Source: Robiginitalea aestuariiviva | Lineage (GTDB): Bacteria > Bacteroidota > Bacteroidia > Flavobacteriales > Flavobacteriaceae | Direction: 5' to 3' | DNA: 64,000 nucleotides | Assembly: GCF_029537735.1 (NCBI RefSeq) | Contig: NZ_JARPUQ010000001.1 | Location: forward strand, 840,696 to 904,695 | Shown: positions 52,688 to 61,250 of the stretch, piece by piece | Numbering within the stretch: position 1 is the first letter of the stretch | Layout: each line of letters begins with the position of its first letter | The notes under the pieces: generated by a model | What the model was told of the DNA's origin: nothing | Databases searched by the model: none | Seen by the model: the letters and a program-made list of their open reading frames with translations, nothing else | Position numbers and translations under genes: made by a program

Positions 52688-54046
52688 CTAATAGGCCTTC
52701 TCCTCCCCCTTGAACACGTTTAAAACCGTCTGCACGATGATCTTTATATCCAGCAGGAACGACCAGTTCTCAATGTAGAAAATATCGAACTTGATCCGGT
52801 TCTGGATGTCGCTGTGCTTCTCGATTTCGCCCCGGTAGCCCCTTACCTGGGCCAGGCCGGTAATCCCCGGCTTTACAAAATGCCGCACCATATATTTGTC
52901 CACGCTTTCCGCATACTCATCGGTATGTTTGAGCATGTGCGGCCGGGGCCCCACTACGGACATATTTCCAAACAGCACATTGTAAAACTGAGGCAATTCG
53001 TCAATGCTGGTCTTCCGGATGAATTTCCCGATGGCGGTCACCCGCATGTCGTTCTTCCCCGCCTGCATCCGGTCTGCGTCATGGTTCATTGCCATAGACC
53101 GGAATTTATAGCAATAAAAAGGGCGGTTGTCCAGCCCGGAGCGCTGTTGCACAAAAAAGGTAGGGCCCTTAGACTCCAACCGAATCAATAATGCCAGGAT
53201 GGGGCCCAACCAAATAAGCACTCCGAAAATCACTATCAGACTAAAAGCGATGTCGAACACCCGCTTCACAAAGGCATTGATGGGGTTATGAAGCGGAATA
53301 TCCCGCAATGAAAGAATGGGCAGGTAATCGTAGTATTCGAATTTGAGCTTTTTGGTATAGATATTCTTATTGTCCGGGAGGAATTTTAGGGTCTTCAGGT
53401 TATTGTCTGCAAAATTGATGAAGGCCGTCAGTTCCGCGTTACGCAATTCAGAAACCGAACAGTATATTTCGTCGACGTTCTTCTCCAGGATGTAGCCAAA
53501 GCACTCCTCCAGATCAAATGAGGCTTTGGTAGGCGAAAACTGTTTCAGGAAACTATACCCATATTCCGCATGGTCGGTAAAAACCTTGATAAGCTGGTCG
53601 GTCTTTTTGTTCTTGCCCACTACAACTACATTCCTCAAATTCCCCTTAACGGTTTTCCGGTAACGCATCAGGAGGTAATAATTGATGAACTTGATGATGC
53701 TAATGGTCACAAAAACCAGCGCTACATATTGCGCCAGCGCCAGCCGGCTCATATTGGGTTGCTTGAAAAAGCCGATAAAGGCGTAGAGGATGAGGAAATA
53801 GAAAAATAACTGGCGAAAAAGCAATTTGAGGATATGGGTGACCTTGGTATATCGGAATACCACATAAAATTCCGTGAGAAATGCTATGATTATCCAGGCG
53901 ACAGAAACATATAGATGAAAAAGTATCCCCTCAGCTATGTTAATAGGCAACCGATCTGCCCAAACATTGATCACAAACAGATCAACCAAGTAAGACAAAG
54001 GCGTGATTAAGAATGAAAATCTATGCCTGTTCTTTAAAATTCCCAT
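52688..54046 (-). CDS. polyprenyl-phosphate sugar-1-phosphate transferase (WcaJ-type)
   Basis: Initiating enzyme of surface-polysaccharide synthesis: it loads a sugar phosphate on undecaprenyl phosphate. 452 residues. Four to five N-terminal helices, a middle nucleotide-binding-like region (about 140-250), and a C-terminal catalytic domain (about 262-452) with one helix, KFRSMAMNHDADRM, the RKTSIDELPQFYNVL segment and KPGITGLAQVRGYRGE. The first sugar is not predictable. Base composition is intermediate between the GC-rich left and AT-rich right parts. Confidence 0.93.
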   Translation of the reverse strand: MGILKNRHRFSFLITPLSYLVDLFVINVWADRLPINIAEGILFHLYVSVAWIIIAFLTEFYVVFRYTKVTHILKLLFRQLFFYFLILYAFIGFFKQPNMSRLALAQYVALVFVTISIIKFINYYLLMRYRKTVKGNLRNVVVVGKNKKTDQLIKVFTDHAEYGYSFLKQFSPTKASFDLEECFGYILEKNVDEIYCSVSELRNAELTAFINFADNNLKTLKFLPDNKNIYTKKLKFEYYDYLPILSLRDIPLHNPINAFVKRVFDIAFSLIVIFGVLIWLGPILALLIRLESKGPTFFVQQRSGLDNRPFYCYKFRSMAMNHDADRMQAGKNDMRVTAIGKFIRKTSIDELPQFYNVLFGNMSVVGPRPHMLKHTDEYAESVDKYMVRHFVKPGITGLAQVRGYRGEIEKHSDIQNRIKFDIFYIENWSFLLDIKIIVQTVLNVFKGEEKAY

Positions 54047-54103
54047 CTAACTCTCCTAGAAAACTCATCAAAGCTAACCAATCTGTGTTGAATTCATAAG
54101 TGC

Positions 54104-55192
54104 TTATCGCTCCAAACAATCCTCCATGAGCTTCTCATATTTACGATTTATCAAATCCCAGCTATAAAGAGATCTAATTTTGGAGATGTTATTAGAAATC
54201 CATGTTTGATGCTCAGATTTGGAATTCCTTAATAGCCTAAGTACATCCTCGGAGGTGTCAAAAAAGAAGGCATCATTCTCGAGGATACTCCGGTTAAAAA
54301 TGTTGTTATGGGCTATGATCAGGGCATTTGAGGCCATGGCTTCCAAGAGCGAAGGGTTAGTGCCTCCCACAGAATGTCCGTGAAAATACAATTGTGAGTA
54401 ATACCTCAGATTATCCAAAGCCCTTATATCGTAAATACCGCCCAAAAATTTAATGTGTTCTGAGGCACTATACCGGTCCTTGAGATATTCCCCATATGCG
54501 GTCTCATGTTTCCCTACCACCAGAAAACAGGTCTTGTTAGGGTCCATGGATATCCCATCTAATATGGTCTCAATATTATTTTCAGGCTCCAACCTGGCAA
54601 TTAGCATATTATAGGCATATGGGGAAAGCTCATATGAGTTAAGAATTTCGGGGTTTGGCGTTTCAAAAACCTCGGCTCCATATGGTATGTATGTAGAATC
54701 CTTTTGATATTCGAGCTTTAGGTACTCTTGAATCCCAAGGGAATCCGCTATAAGGTGATCACTGTACTTCACGCCCCACTTTTCTGCATACTTCAAAAAC
54801 TTGCGCACCCTAGGGCTATACTTACTGCGCTTCCATTCCAGTCCGTCCATGTTGGTAAGAATAAACGCCTTTTTGGGGAGCAGCCAGCCCCAAACAGAAC
54901 TACTCGTATAACCCAACTGTAAAATGATATCGAAAGCCTTTCTTCTTGAATCGAGAATGCAATTCAGATCATAAATGAATTGTCCAAAAGTCCCTACTTT
55001 ATGCTCAGGGTCATAGCAATGGATGATATTTACTCCCTTGAACTTGTTTTCTTTGAAAGGATGATTGTGGGGGCTATAAACATATATCTCATGCCCTTTA
55101 GATGCCATATAAACGGAAAAGTATTCAGCAAACTGTTCAAATCCTCCATGAAAGTTTGGAACGCCTCTTGTTCCTAAAATGGCTAATTTCAT
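54104..55192 (-). CDS. glycosyltransferase family 4 with DUF1972 N-terminus
   Basis: 362 residues. N-terminal MKLAILGTRGVPNFHGGFEQF defines the DUF1972 domain linked to rhamnosyl- and similar transferases. The C-terminal GT-B domain has ARLEPENNIETIL and GGTNPSLLEAMAS with the retaining-enzyme Glu. It is cytoplasmic and adds a sugar to the lipid-linked repeat unit. Its first 56 nt overlap the end of the upstream Wzy-like gene, an unusually long overlap. AT-rich. Confidence 0.88.
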   Translation of the reverse strand: MKLAILGTRGVPNFHGGFEQFAEYFSVYMASKGHEIYVYSPHNHPFKENKFKGVNIIHCYDPEHKVGTFGQFIYDLNCILDSRRKAFDIILQLGYTSSSVWGWLLPKKAFILTNMDGLEWKRSKYSPRVRKFLKYAEKWGVKYSDHLIADSLGIQEYLKLEYQKDSTYIPYGAEVFETPNPEILNSYELSPYAYNMLIARLEPENNIETILDGISMDPNKTCFLVVGKHETAYGEYLKDRYSASEHIKFLGGIYDIRALDNLRYYSQLYFHGHSVGGTNPSLLEAMASNALIIAHNNIFNRSILENDAFFFDTSEDVLRLLRNSKSEHQTWISNNISKIRSLYSWDLINRKYEKLMEDCLER

Positions 55193-56906
55193 TATAACAG
55201 TTATTATTTGTCAGTAAAAGTAATACTGTTGTAAAAAAGTAGACTCCACGCACTCTACCGAAAACTGATTCAGTTAACATTGAAACAAACAGGAACAAAC
55301 TAAAGACCATTAATAATTTATTCCGTGTTTTTATTCCAACCACAAAAGCCCAAGTAGGAATTGCCAATAAAATTACAAGTCCAAAAGCTCCTGTTTTCCA
55401 AAAAGTATCTACGAATTGATTGTGTGGGTTGTAACTTGAATGGTGAACTAAGCCCTTGTTGTTTAGTCGTTGCTTAAGCTCTTTAAAATTCGAAGCAGTA
55501 ACTCCTTTCCCAAATATATATTCCTTCCAATTATCAAAAGTGGAAAACACTTCTTTCCAGACTAAAATGCGTATAGAAAGCCCATTCACTCTGGGGTCAT
55601 TAGAATCCACATATTCTTCATTGAGCACACTTAAATCATGCAGGTTTAATATTTCATTAAACCTGGTTTGAATAGGTTTAAACAAAACGCCGAAAAGTAA
55701 TATTATGAAAGCCCCGGCGAGAATTTTTTTAATGTTCCTTTTTAAACTTATATAAAATGCCAGATATAAAGCTACACAGGCAATTAACACCAATTTAGAC
55801 CCAAGTAGAATTAAAGCTACAAATAAGAATAGTTGAAGTGCGCTTTTGAACTTATAGTCAACCCGCGTTTCTAAATAGCAAATAGACAAAAACAATAAGT
55901 AGGAAACATATACCGGATGAAGGAATTTCGAAAAATTTTCAAAAGAAAAAAACTCCTTATTTATCGTTATACCATAATCAATCAGGGCAAAGGTGAATAA
56001 GAATAAGCTTAAGAATAATCCGGATACCATTAAATAATAAATACTTTCTTTTAGCCTGATTGAACTCAAAAGGAGAGGGATAAAAACAAAGGGGAGAAAT
56101 TTTTCAACCATTGAAAAGTCTCTTATCTCGCCGACTCGTATAAATAGGGTGTTCAGAAAATAAACGACAAAAAAAGCCAGAAAAAGAAGGTTAATCCAAT
56201 TTGATGAAAATGATTTAACATCTAAATTTTTAATGTAAAAAAATAGACTAATAATCAGGAGAATATTAAAAAGGGGGTGCGCCGAATAAATAGAAAACAA
56301 ATACGCAATGAATATATATTCCTTTGTTTTTGCTTTTGATAATTCATTAACAATATTTGTTTCTATCAATAGGAATAGAAAAACAATGACTAAGAGTGAT
56401 ATAGTTAAAAAAAATCTGAAATACGGTATTTTATTACATATCGTATAGGGCAGTTCAATAAAGCCATTAACCTCAAGTACGTTAAAAACGCCATCAACCT
56501 TTACCTCAATATTTTCAGAGCTGAAAAACTCTGAAAGGACTAAACTGCTTAACTCTTTATTGTCCTTTAAAAATGTGAGTTTTTTTAGTTTAAATTCCTT
56601 TCCCGGGTATTCAAAATAAATCCGAAACTTCGAAATTTTTTCATCATCTAACCCTTCCAATAGAATAGTCGAATCATTTGCTTTTTGAAATTTATAGACT
56701 TTCTTAAAATCAAGATCTGCAGAAAAGTTCTTATAGGCGTATAAAATAGGTAGCCCCTTATGCAATGCGGTCTTGTTGAGTTCTACCCTGATCGTATCAA
56801 ACCCTGTTGAAAAGAAGGAATATTTTTTATTGATGTAAAGTATGCAGATAAAAGCAAATCCAATGATTAAGAAGAGATAGATAATATTTGCTTTCTTAAC
56901 TATCAT
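55137..56906 (-). CDS. O-antigen ligase/polymerase-like protein with extra N-terminal domain
   Basis: 589 residues. An N-terminal helix (about 8-27) is followed by an extracytoplasmic region of about 130 residues with alternating strands (FDTIRVELNKTALHKGL..., EVKVDGVFNVLEVNGFIEL), then about 11 helices. The Wzy_C/WaaL signature is readable late in the chain (SYNPHNQFVDTFWKTGAFGL). The extra domain is not usual for Wzy proteins. It might recognise acceptor glycan. The C-terminal 18 residues overlap the next gene. Confidence 0.78.
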   Translation of the reverse strand: MIVKKANIIYLFLIIGFAFICILYINKKYSFFSTGFDTIRVELNKTALHKGLPILYAYKNFSADLDFKKVYKFQKANDSTILLEGLDDEKISKFRIYFEYPGKEFKLKKLTFLKDNKELSSLVLSEFFSSENIEVKVDGVFNVLEVNGFIELPYTICNKIPYFRFFLTISLLVIVFLFLLIETNIVNELSKAKTKEYIFIAYLFSIYSAHPLFNILLIISLFFYIKNLDVKSFSSNWINLLFLAFFVVYFLNTLFIRVGEIRDFSMVEKFLPFVFIPLLLSSIRLKESIYYLMVSGLFLSLFLFTFALIDYGITINKEFFSFENFSKFLHPVYVSYLLFLSICYLETRVDYKFKSALQLFLFVALILLGSKLVLIACVALYLAFYISLKRNIKKILAGAFIILLFGVLFKPIQTRFNEILNLHDLSVLNEEYVDSNDPRVNGLSIRILVWKEVFSTFDNWKEYIFGKGVTASNFKELKQRLNNKGLVHHSSYNPHNQFVDTFWKTGAFGLVILLAIPTWAFVVGIKTRNKLLMVFSLFLFVSMLTESVFGRVRGVYFFTTVLLLLTNNNCYNEISHFRNKRRSKLSWRI

Positions 56907-56908
56907 TC

Positions 56909-58021
56909 TTACTGGGAATAATCATTAATTACTCTGACCAATTGCTTGGCACTATTTTCCCAACTGTACTTCGCCAAAATTTCTTTATATAAACTCAAAA
57001 AGTTATAATTGTTATTGATAAAAAGAGAGTTATACATTTTATTCTTTAATTCTTCTACATCATAAGGGTCAAAAGTAAGCTCAGAAGGCAAATTAAAATC
57101 CTTCATTGCCGTCTTATTGGAAATCAAGATTCGTTTTCCAAAAACCATTGCTTCCAAAACCGGTATGCCAAATCCTTCTGCATAGGATGGAAAGACAAAT
57201 AAAGAGCAATTTGCATAATAATGCTTTATCTCTTGGAAATGGACATTTTGCAGCCAATATACATGATGTTGCAATTCAGACTGATATTGATTCAGATAAT
57301 CGCTTAATAGCGGATCATTTATGTCCCTAGAACCAATAAATACAAGCTTAATTTCTTTTTCATAAATCCTCGACTCAAAAAATGCCCTCAATACGGTTAT
57401 GTGATTTTTGCGAGGTTCTATCCTGGATACATAGAGGATATACTTTTTTCCCTTTATATACTCTTCTGTTTGATAATTTCGGTTTAGTTGATAGAAGTCC
57501 TTTTCTACACCATTGAATGTTAAATGTATGTTTTCCAGCGGTATTCGATACAATTCGGAAATTTTACTTTTGGAATAATTTGATACTGTAAGTAATATAT
57601 CAGCTCTTTTGGCAGACAATCTAAAGAGCAATCCATTGACCAGTCTGTATTTTAAAGGAAAGTACTTTCTAAACTCCTTCTGTTCAAACAAAATATCATG
57701 AGTAGTTACAATGTGCTTACAGTTCTTTAATAATGGTGATATGTATTGAAAATGTGCATAATCAATGTTATTTTTTTTGATTATGGACGGAAATTCAATC
57801 AAAAGTCTTTTGAATTTGTTTTTACTGGTTAGTTTCAAATAATGGACGTGCGGATGCTTTCCGAATTCAATTTCTAAATTCTCAGTATTTTTTGCCACCA
57901 TAAAAAACGTCCAATTTGGACATAGCCGAAATAAGGCTATATAGAGTCCTTTTAAATAAGTCCTCGTTCCTTGATGTTTTCCGTCGAAAACATGGGCATC
58001 TACAAGAATATTAAGGTTCAA
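56909..58021 (-). CDS. glycosyltransferase family 4
   Basis: 370 residues, GT-B fold. N-terminal HQGTRTYLKGLY loop, donor-site VSRIEPRKNHITVLRAF, and C-terminal YAEGFGIPVLEAM with the catalytic Glu. The start appears to be TTG at 58021 (next to LNILVDAHVFDG), and overlaps the stop of the truncated gene upstream by 11 nt. It resembles mannosyl/rhamnosyltransferases; the sugar is unknown. Confidence 0.87.
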   Translation of the reverse strand: MNLNILVDAHVFDGKHQGTRTYLKGLYIALFRLCPNWTFFMVAKNTENLEIEFGKHPHVHYLKLTSKNKFKRLLIEFPSIIKKNNIDYAHFQYISPLLKNCKHIVTTHDILFEQKEFRKYFPLKYRLVNGLLFRLSAKRADILLTVSNYSKSKISELYRIPLENIHLTFNGVEKDFYQLNRNYQTEEYIKGKKYILYVSRIEPRKNHITVLRAFFESRIYEKEIKLVFIGSRDINDPLLSDYLNQYQSELQHHVYWLQNVHFQEIKHYYANCSLFVFPSYAEGFGIPVLEAMVFGKRILISNKTAMKDFNLPSELTFDPYDVEELKNKMYNSLFINNNYNFLSLYKEILAKYSWENSAKQLVRVINDYSQ

Positions 58022-58170
58022 TTTTTATTTTTTTAAGCTTATTTACCTTCCGATAATATTTCAAATAAAGCAGGAAGCCCTTTTTAAAGGTAAAAGGTAT
58101 AGCCTTTAAAACTACTTTCAAAGTTGTCTGCCGCAGGTAAGTAAAAGTATCTTTCAAGTTATCACGCTTA
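58011..58170 (-). pseudogene. 3' remnant of a polysaccharide-synthesis gene
   Basis: An open minus-strand frame without a start encodes about 50 residues, basic and aromatic (NLKDTFTYLRQTTLKVV..., FLLYLKYYRKVNKLKK), ending with TAA at 58011. It looks like the C-terminal helix pair of a glycosyltransferase. At 58170-58190 it runs into the transposase remnant of opposite orientation, so its 5' part was probably lost with that insertion. Confidence 0.5.
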
Positions 58171-58445
58171 TTGCAGATACCCCAAGGCAGTCAATCCACT
58201 GCTAATTACGTCTTAGATAAGCGAATATGTTTATGCCTGGGTGGCAAGAGAAGGGCTTCCGACAAAACTTTTGTTAAAACCCTAGGGAGAAAGATAAAGT
58301 ATGAGAAAATCTATCTGAAACCTCGTAAAGATGCAATGGATCTTTACTACTACTGGCCGAGTACTTAGAGTATTACGACTATAAGAGTAGACATCAATCT
58401 ATCGATTATGAAATACGTGCTGAAATATTCAAAAAATCAGCATGA
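58171..58445 (+). pseudogene. decayed IS3-family transposase fragment (3' end)
   Basis: The plus strand encodes, in two frames, the last part of an IS3-type integrase core. Readable pieces are QGSQSTA (cf. DQGSQFT at the second Asp), LGGKRRASDKTF (cf. DGKGRATDNIF), KIKYEKIYLKP and, in another frame, EYYDYKSRHQSIDYEI followed by the stop at 58443. A frameshift occurs near 58345. No 5' part, orfA or flanking inverted repeats are visible, so the element is inactive. The rest of the 58022-58489 gap is AT-rich without further signals. Confidence 0.75.
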
Positions 58446-58489
58446 AGTTTATCTACATTTGAAGGAAGACACTCCTAAATAATGGGAAT

Positions 58490-59758
58490 CTACAGTTTAG
58501 AAATGTACCATTCATCCCTACGCTTTTCACTTATTGTTTTTATATAAAAACCAGTTAACACAAGAATTATCACAAAAAACCACAACAATTGAGTGTTGAA
58601 ATTTGAGTTTAAAAGAATGATCAATAAAGTAAGCTTAAAAAATAAGCTTTGGTTCTTTACCTGTCTCCATAAAAATACTCCAACTAGTAATATTCCAATA
58701 ATTCCATAATCATACAAAAAACCCGGGAAAAAAGGAGGTCTAAATACTAGATTTGAGTTCCATTCTTCGGGATAAATGATTTTGGTGAAAAACTGTTCAG
58801 AGCTAGATGCCCCATAACCAATATAACTATGGTAATCCAAAAGATTTATTTGTTGAATATATCTGACAAAAGGGCCAATCCTTGCATGAGCACTTGAATC
58901 AATTAAATTAAGCTCATGTATAAAATTTCCTTTAAAAGAAAAAAAAAGGAAAACTACATCACGCACTCTTTCAACACCTCTACCACCAAGATTAGTAAAA
59001 AAAAACAAAATACTACCAGTAAAGATCAAAAGAAGAAAAATTGTTAAATGCTTCTTTGAAAACCTTATTTGACCAAAAACCAATAGCGCTAGAGCTATAT
59101 ATCCGATTGACGATTTAAAAAAAGTAATCATATATAGCAACATCAAGAAGTATACTACTAATTTCCTCTTTTCATAAATAAGTTCATTCAGAGCCGCAAA
59201 TGCTATTATTACTACAAGTGCCGCATAGGAAGGCTCAGAAGACAAAGAATGAAATCTGTAAGTATTTGTTATATGATTATATTGAATCCCTAGTTGTCCT
59301 GTGCTCTGAAAATATCCTTCCGGGCGATGAAGCTCCTGTAAATCAAATAATACTATTAATTGCGAAAAAATAAGTGTGAAGAAAAAGAAAACGATAATGC
59401 ACTTTAGTGCCTTTAGAAAACCTTCAACTGGTAAATATTTCTTTGAATAATAAGTCAGGTATATGAAATATATAATAAACAAGAACGAATATATTACTGA
59501 CGTAATCCTGAAAGCGCTGATATTAAATGCTGAAGCTATAAGGATGTATAAAAAAATCAATGATGGTAAGCCGGTGATTATTGGAGGAATTTTAACCCTT
59601 AAAAAAGAAATTAAAACAATAAATAAAAACCCAACAACCACATATAAGGAAAACGAGACCCGCCCAATTTCAAAAGCAATCAGATTGGTAAAGGCCAAAA
59701 ACAATAGAGCAATGACTAAAGATAATTGAATTAAATAATGTTTGTTTAATACATACAT
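58490..59758 (-). CDS. Wzy-like polysaccharide polymerase or ligase
   Basis: 422 residues with about 11-12 hydrophobic helices and a large periplasmic loop (about 300-350) containing RIGPFVRYIQQINLLD and HSYIGYGASS. This pattern fits an O-antigen/EPS polymerase joining lipid-linked repeat units in the periplasm. The frame contains A-runs of 8 (58939-58946) and 9 (58997-59005) on the plus strand. Its ATG overlaps the previous stop (TAATG). Confidence 0.78.
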   Translation of the reverse strand: MYVLNKHYLIQLSLVIALLFLAFTNLIAFEIGRVSFSLYVVVGFLFIVLISFLRVKIPPIITGLPSLIFLYILIASAFNISAFRITSVIYSFLFIIYFIYLTYYSKKYLPVEGFLKALKCIIVFFFFTLIFSQLIVLFDLQELHRPEGYFQSTGQLGIQYNHITNTYRFHSLSSEPSYAALVVIIAFAALNELIYEKRKLVVYFLMLLYMITFFKSSIGYIALALLVFGQIRFSKKHLTIFLLLIFTGSILFFFTNLGGRGVERVRDVVFLFFSFKGNFIHELNLIDSSAHARIGPFVRYIQQINLLDYHSYIGYGASSSEQFFTKIIYPEEWNSNLVFRPPFFPGFLYDYGIIGILLVGVFLWRQVKNQSLFFKLTLLIILLNSNFNTQLLWFFVIILVLTGFYIKTISEKRRDEWYISKL

Positions 59759-61104
59759 TATTTAATAATTTTCGTGAAAGCCTCACTTAGGAATTGAATA
59801 TTCTGTTCTTTTATAGATCTTGGGTCACCAAAAGAATCTGACATGATGCCATCAAAGGAGTTTTCCATCAACCATTTTGAAAATATGTCAACACCTACTC
59901 CACTTTGATTCTTATTCAGCAGGTCTTCAAAAGAATTCGTCCTAAAATCCTTCCAGGATACCTCCATGCAATGCTTCATCCTATTAAAAAATACAGGAGC
60001 AAAGGTAAACGCATACTTCCCCATTAGTGCCGCCTCATAGGCAATTGTTCCTGAAACTGTAAAAACAGCCCTAGATATATCTAATAACTTATGTGAGTCC
60101 TCCCGATGATTTATTAAATATACATTTTTCAATTTTTTGATTTCCCTGTAAAAACTGATGCTTCTATCACCGATTGCGTTTGAGTGTTCCTTTACCAATA
60201 AAATATGGTTCATTGGAAGTATCCTCCAAATATTTTTAATTAATTCAATTTGATTCTCATAATATCTCCCCAAAACGTCAATTGAGGCTTCTGGCTGTTT
60301 GTGAAGGGTGAATAAAATAAAGTTAAGATCCTCAGGAAGTTCCTTTCGCGATTTCTCCTTGATCAAATAATTGAAAACTATTCTATTTAGAATTTCTTTC
60401 GATCTAATTTTAAAAAGTGTGAAGGGATTACTGTAAAGTGTTGGATCATTTGAATCTTGGTTGGTCCGTAAAACAAAATTTTTCAGAAGAGTCAGGTTAT
60501 ACCTTATAGAACTTTTTCTGGCAACAATTTTGTCATTAAGTTTGAGATATGAAGGCTTTTCAATTTCTATTTTATATTGTCCCGATAAAGAGGATATGGA
60601 AACCTCTTTAATTATAGATTGAAATTCATCAGTAAAAAAAGCAAACCTTCGATTAGGAATTCTTATTGTATGAGGATTTAAAAATTCACAATTAAGCTCT
60701 TTCGCCTTTAGCGTTAATCTATGCAAAAGAAGTTCATGAGCCCACGTAATTTCACCGAAAATATGACTCAAATTATTTCTTTTAATGAACCCATAGTATT
60801 CAAAGGCAAGTATTTGAAGATAGTCATAAGTCCATTGTTTAGATTCATACTTTAAAACCCGGTCTCCATAGATTAGTTCATTTAATTTCAAATCAAAAGG
60901 AAGTGGATTTTTCTCTAGTTTTAATATGTCCTTTTTTCCAATATACAATAGTTGTTCTTCCGGAAATTCTTTTCTAAGCTCTTGAAATTGTTTTTTACTT
61001 GGAATTATCCAATAGGAGTTAATTCCATGCTCTTTTAACTGATTTGCAATTTCAACAAAAACATATGTTTTGTAGTAATTCGCAATAAAACATATGTTCT
61101 TCAT
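59758..61104 (-). CDS. capsule-polysaccharide-synthesis-like transferase
   Basis: 448 residues from ATG 61104; a TTG five codons upstream is also possible. The C-terminal half (RSISFYREIKKLKNVYLINHREDSHKLL..., FTVSGTIAYEAALMGKYA) resembles the Capsule_synth / CDP-glycerol transferase GT-B half, where a Glu follows a Ser/Thr-rich loop. The N-terminal half is only weakly conserved. No signal peptide or membrane helix. Exact sugar and linkage unknown. Confidence 0.65.
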   Translation of the reverse strand: MKNICFIANYYKTYVFVEIANQLKEHGINSYWIIPSKKQFQELRKEFPEEQLLYIGKKDILKLEKNPLPFDLKLNELIYGDRVLKYESKQWTYDYLQILAFEYYGFIKRNNLSHIFGEITWAHELLLHRLTLKAKELNCEFLNPHTIRIPNRRFAFFTDEFQSIIKEVSISSLSGQYKIEIEKPSYLKLNDKIVARKSSIRYNLTLLKNFVLRTNQDSNDPTLYSNPFTLFKIRSKEILNRIVFNYLIKEKSRKELPEDLNFILFTLHKQPEASIDVLGRYYENQIELIKNIWRILPMNHILLVKEHSNAIGDRSISFYREIKKLKNVYLINHREDSHKLLDISRAVFTVSGTIAYEAALMGKYAFTFAPVFFNRMKHCMEVSWKDFRTNSFEDLLNKNQSGVGVDIFSKWLMENSFDGIMSDSFGDPRSIKEQNIQFLSEAFTKIIK

Positions 61105-61250
61105 TTGATTTAAAGACAAAGTTAAAAGGTATTTATTGACACAAGGTTCCTTACCTTGAGGTTAGTACTTTCAGAAGTAGAGATTAATAGCCTTAACAAT
61201 AATATTATCCACAACTTTTAAATTTTATGACGCAATTAAGTATTTAACCT

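Noticed and set aside
58171-58368. Independent 65-codon gene
   Set aside because: Its residues match the IS3 integrase C-terminal region and continue in another frame after a shift, so it is a fragment of a decayed transposase.
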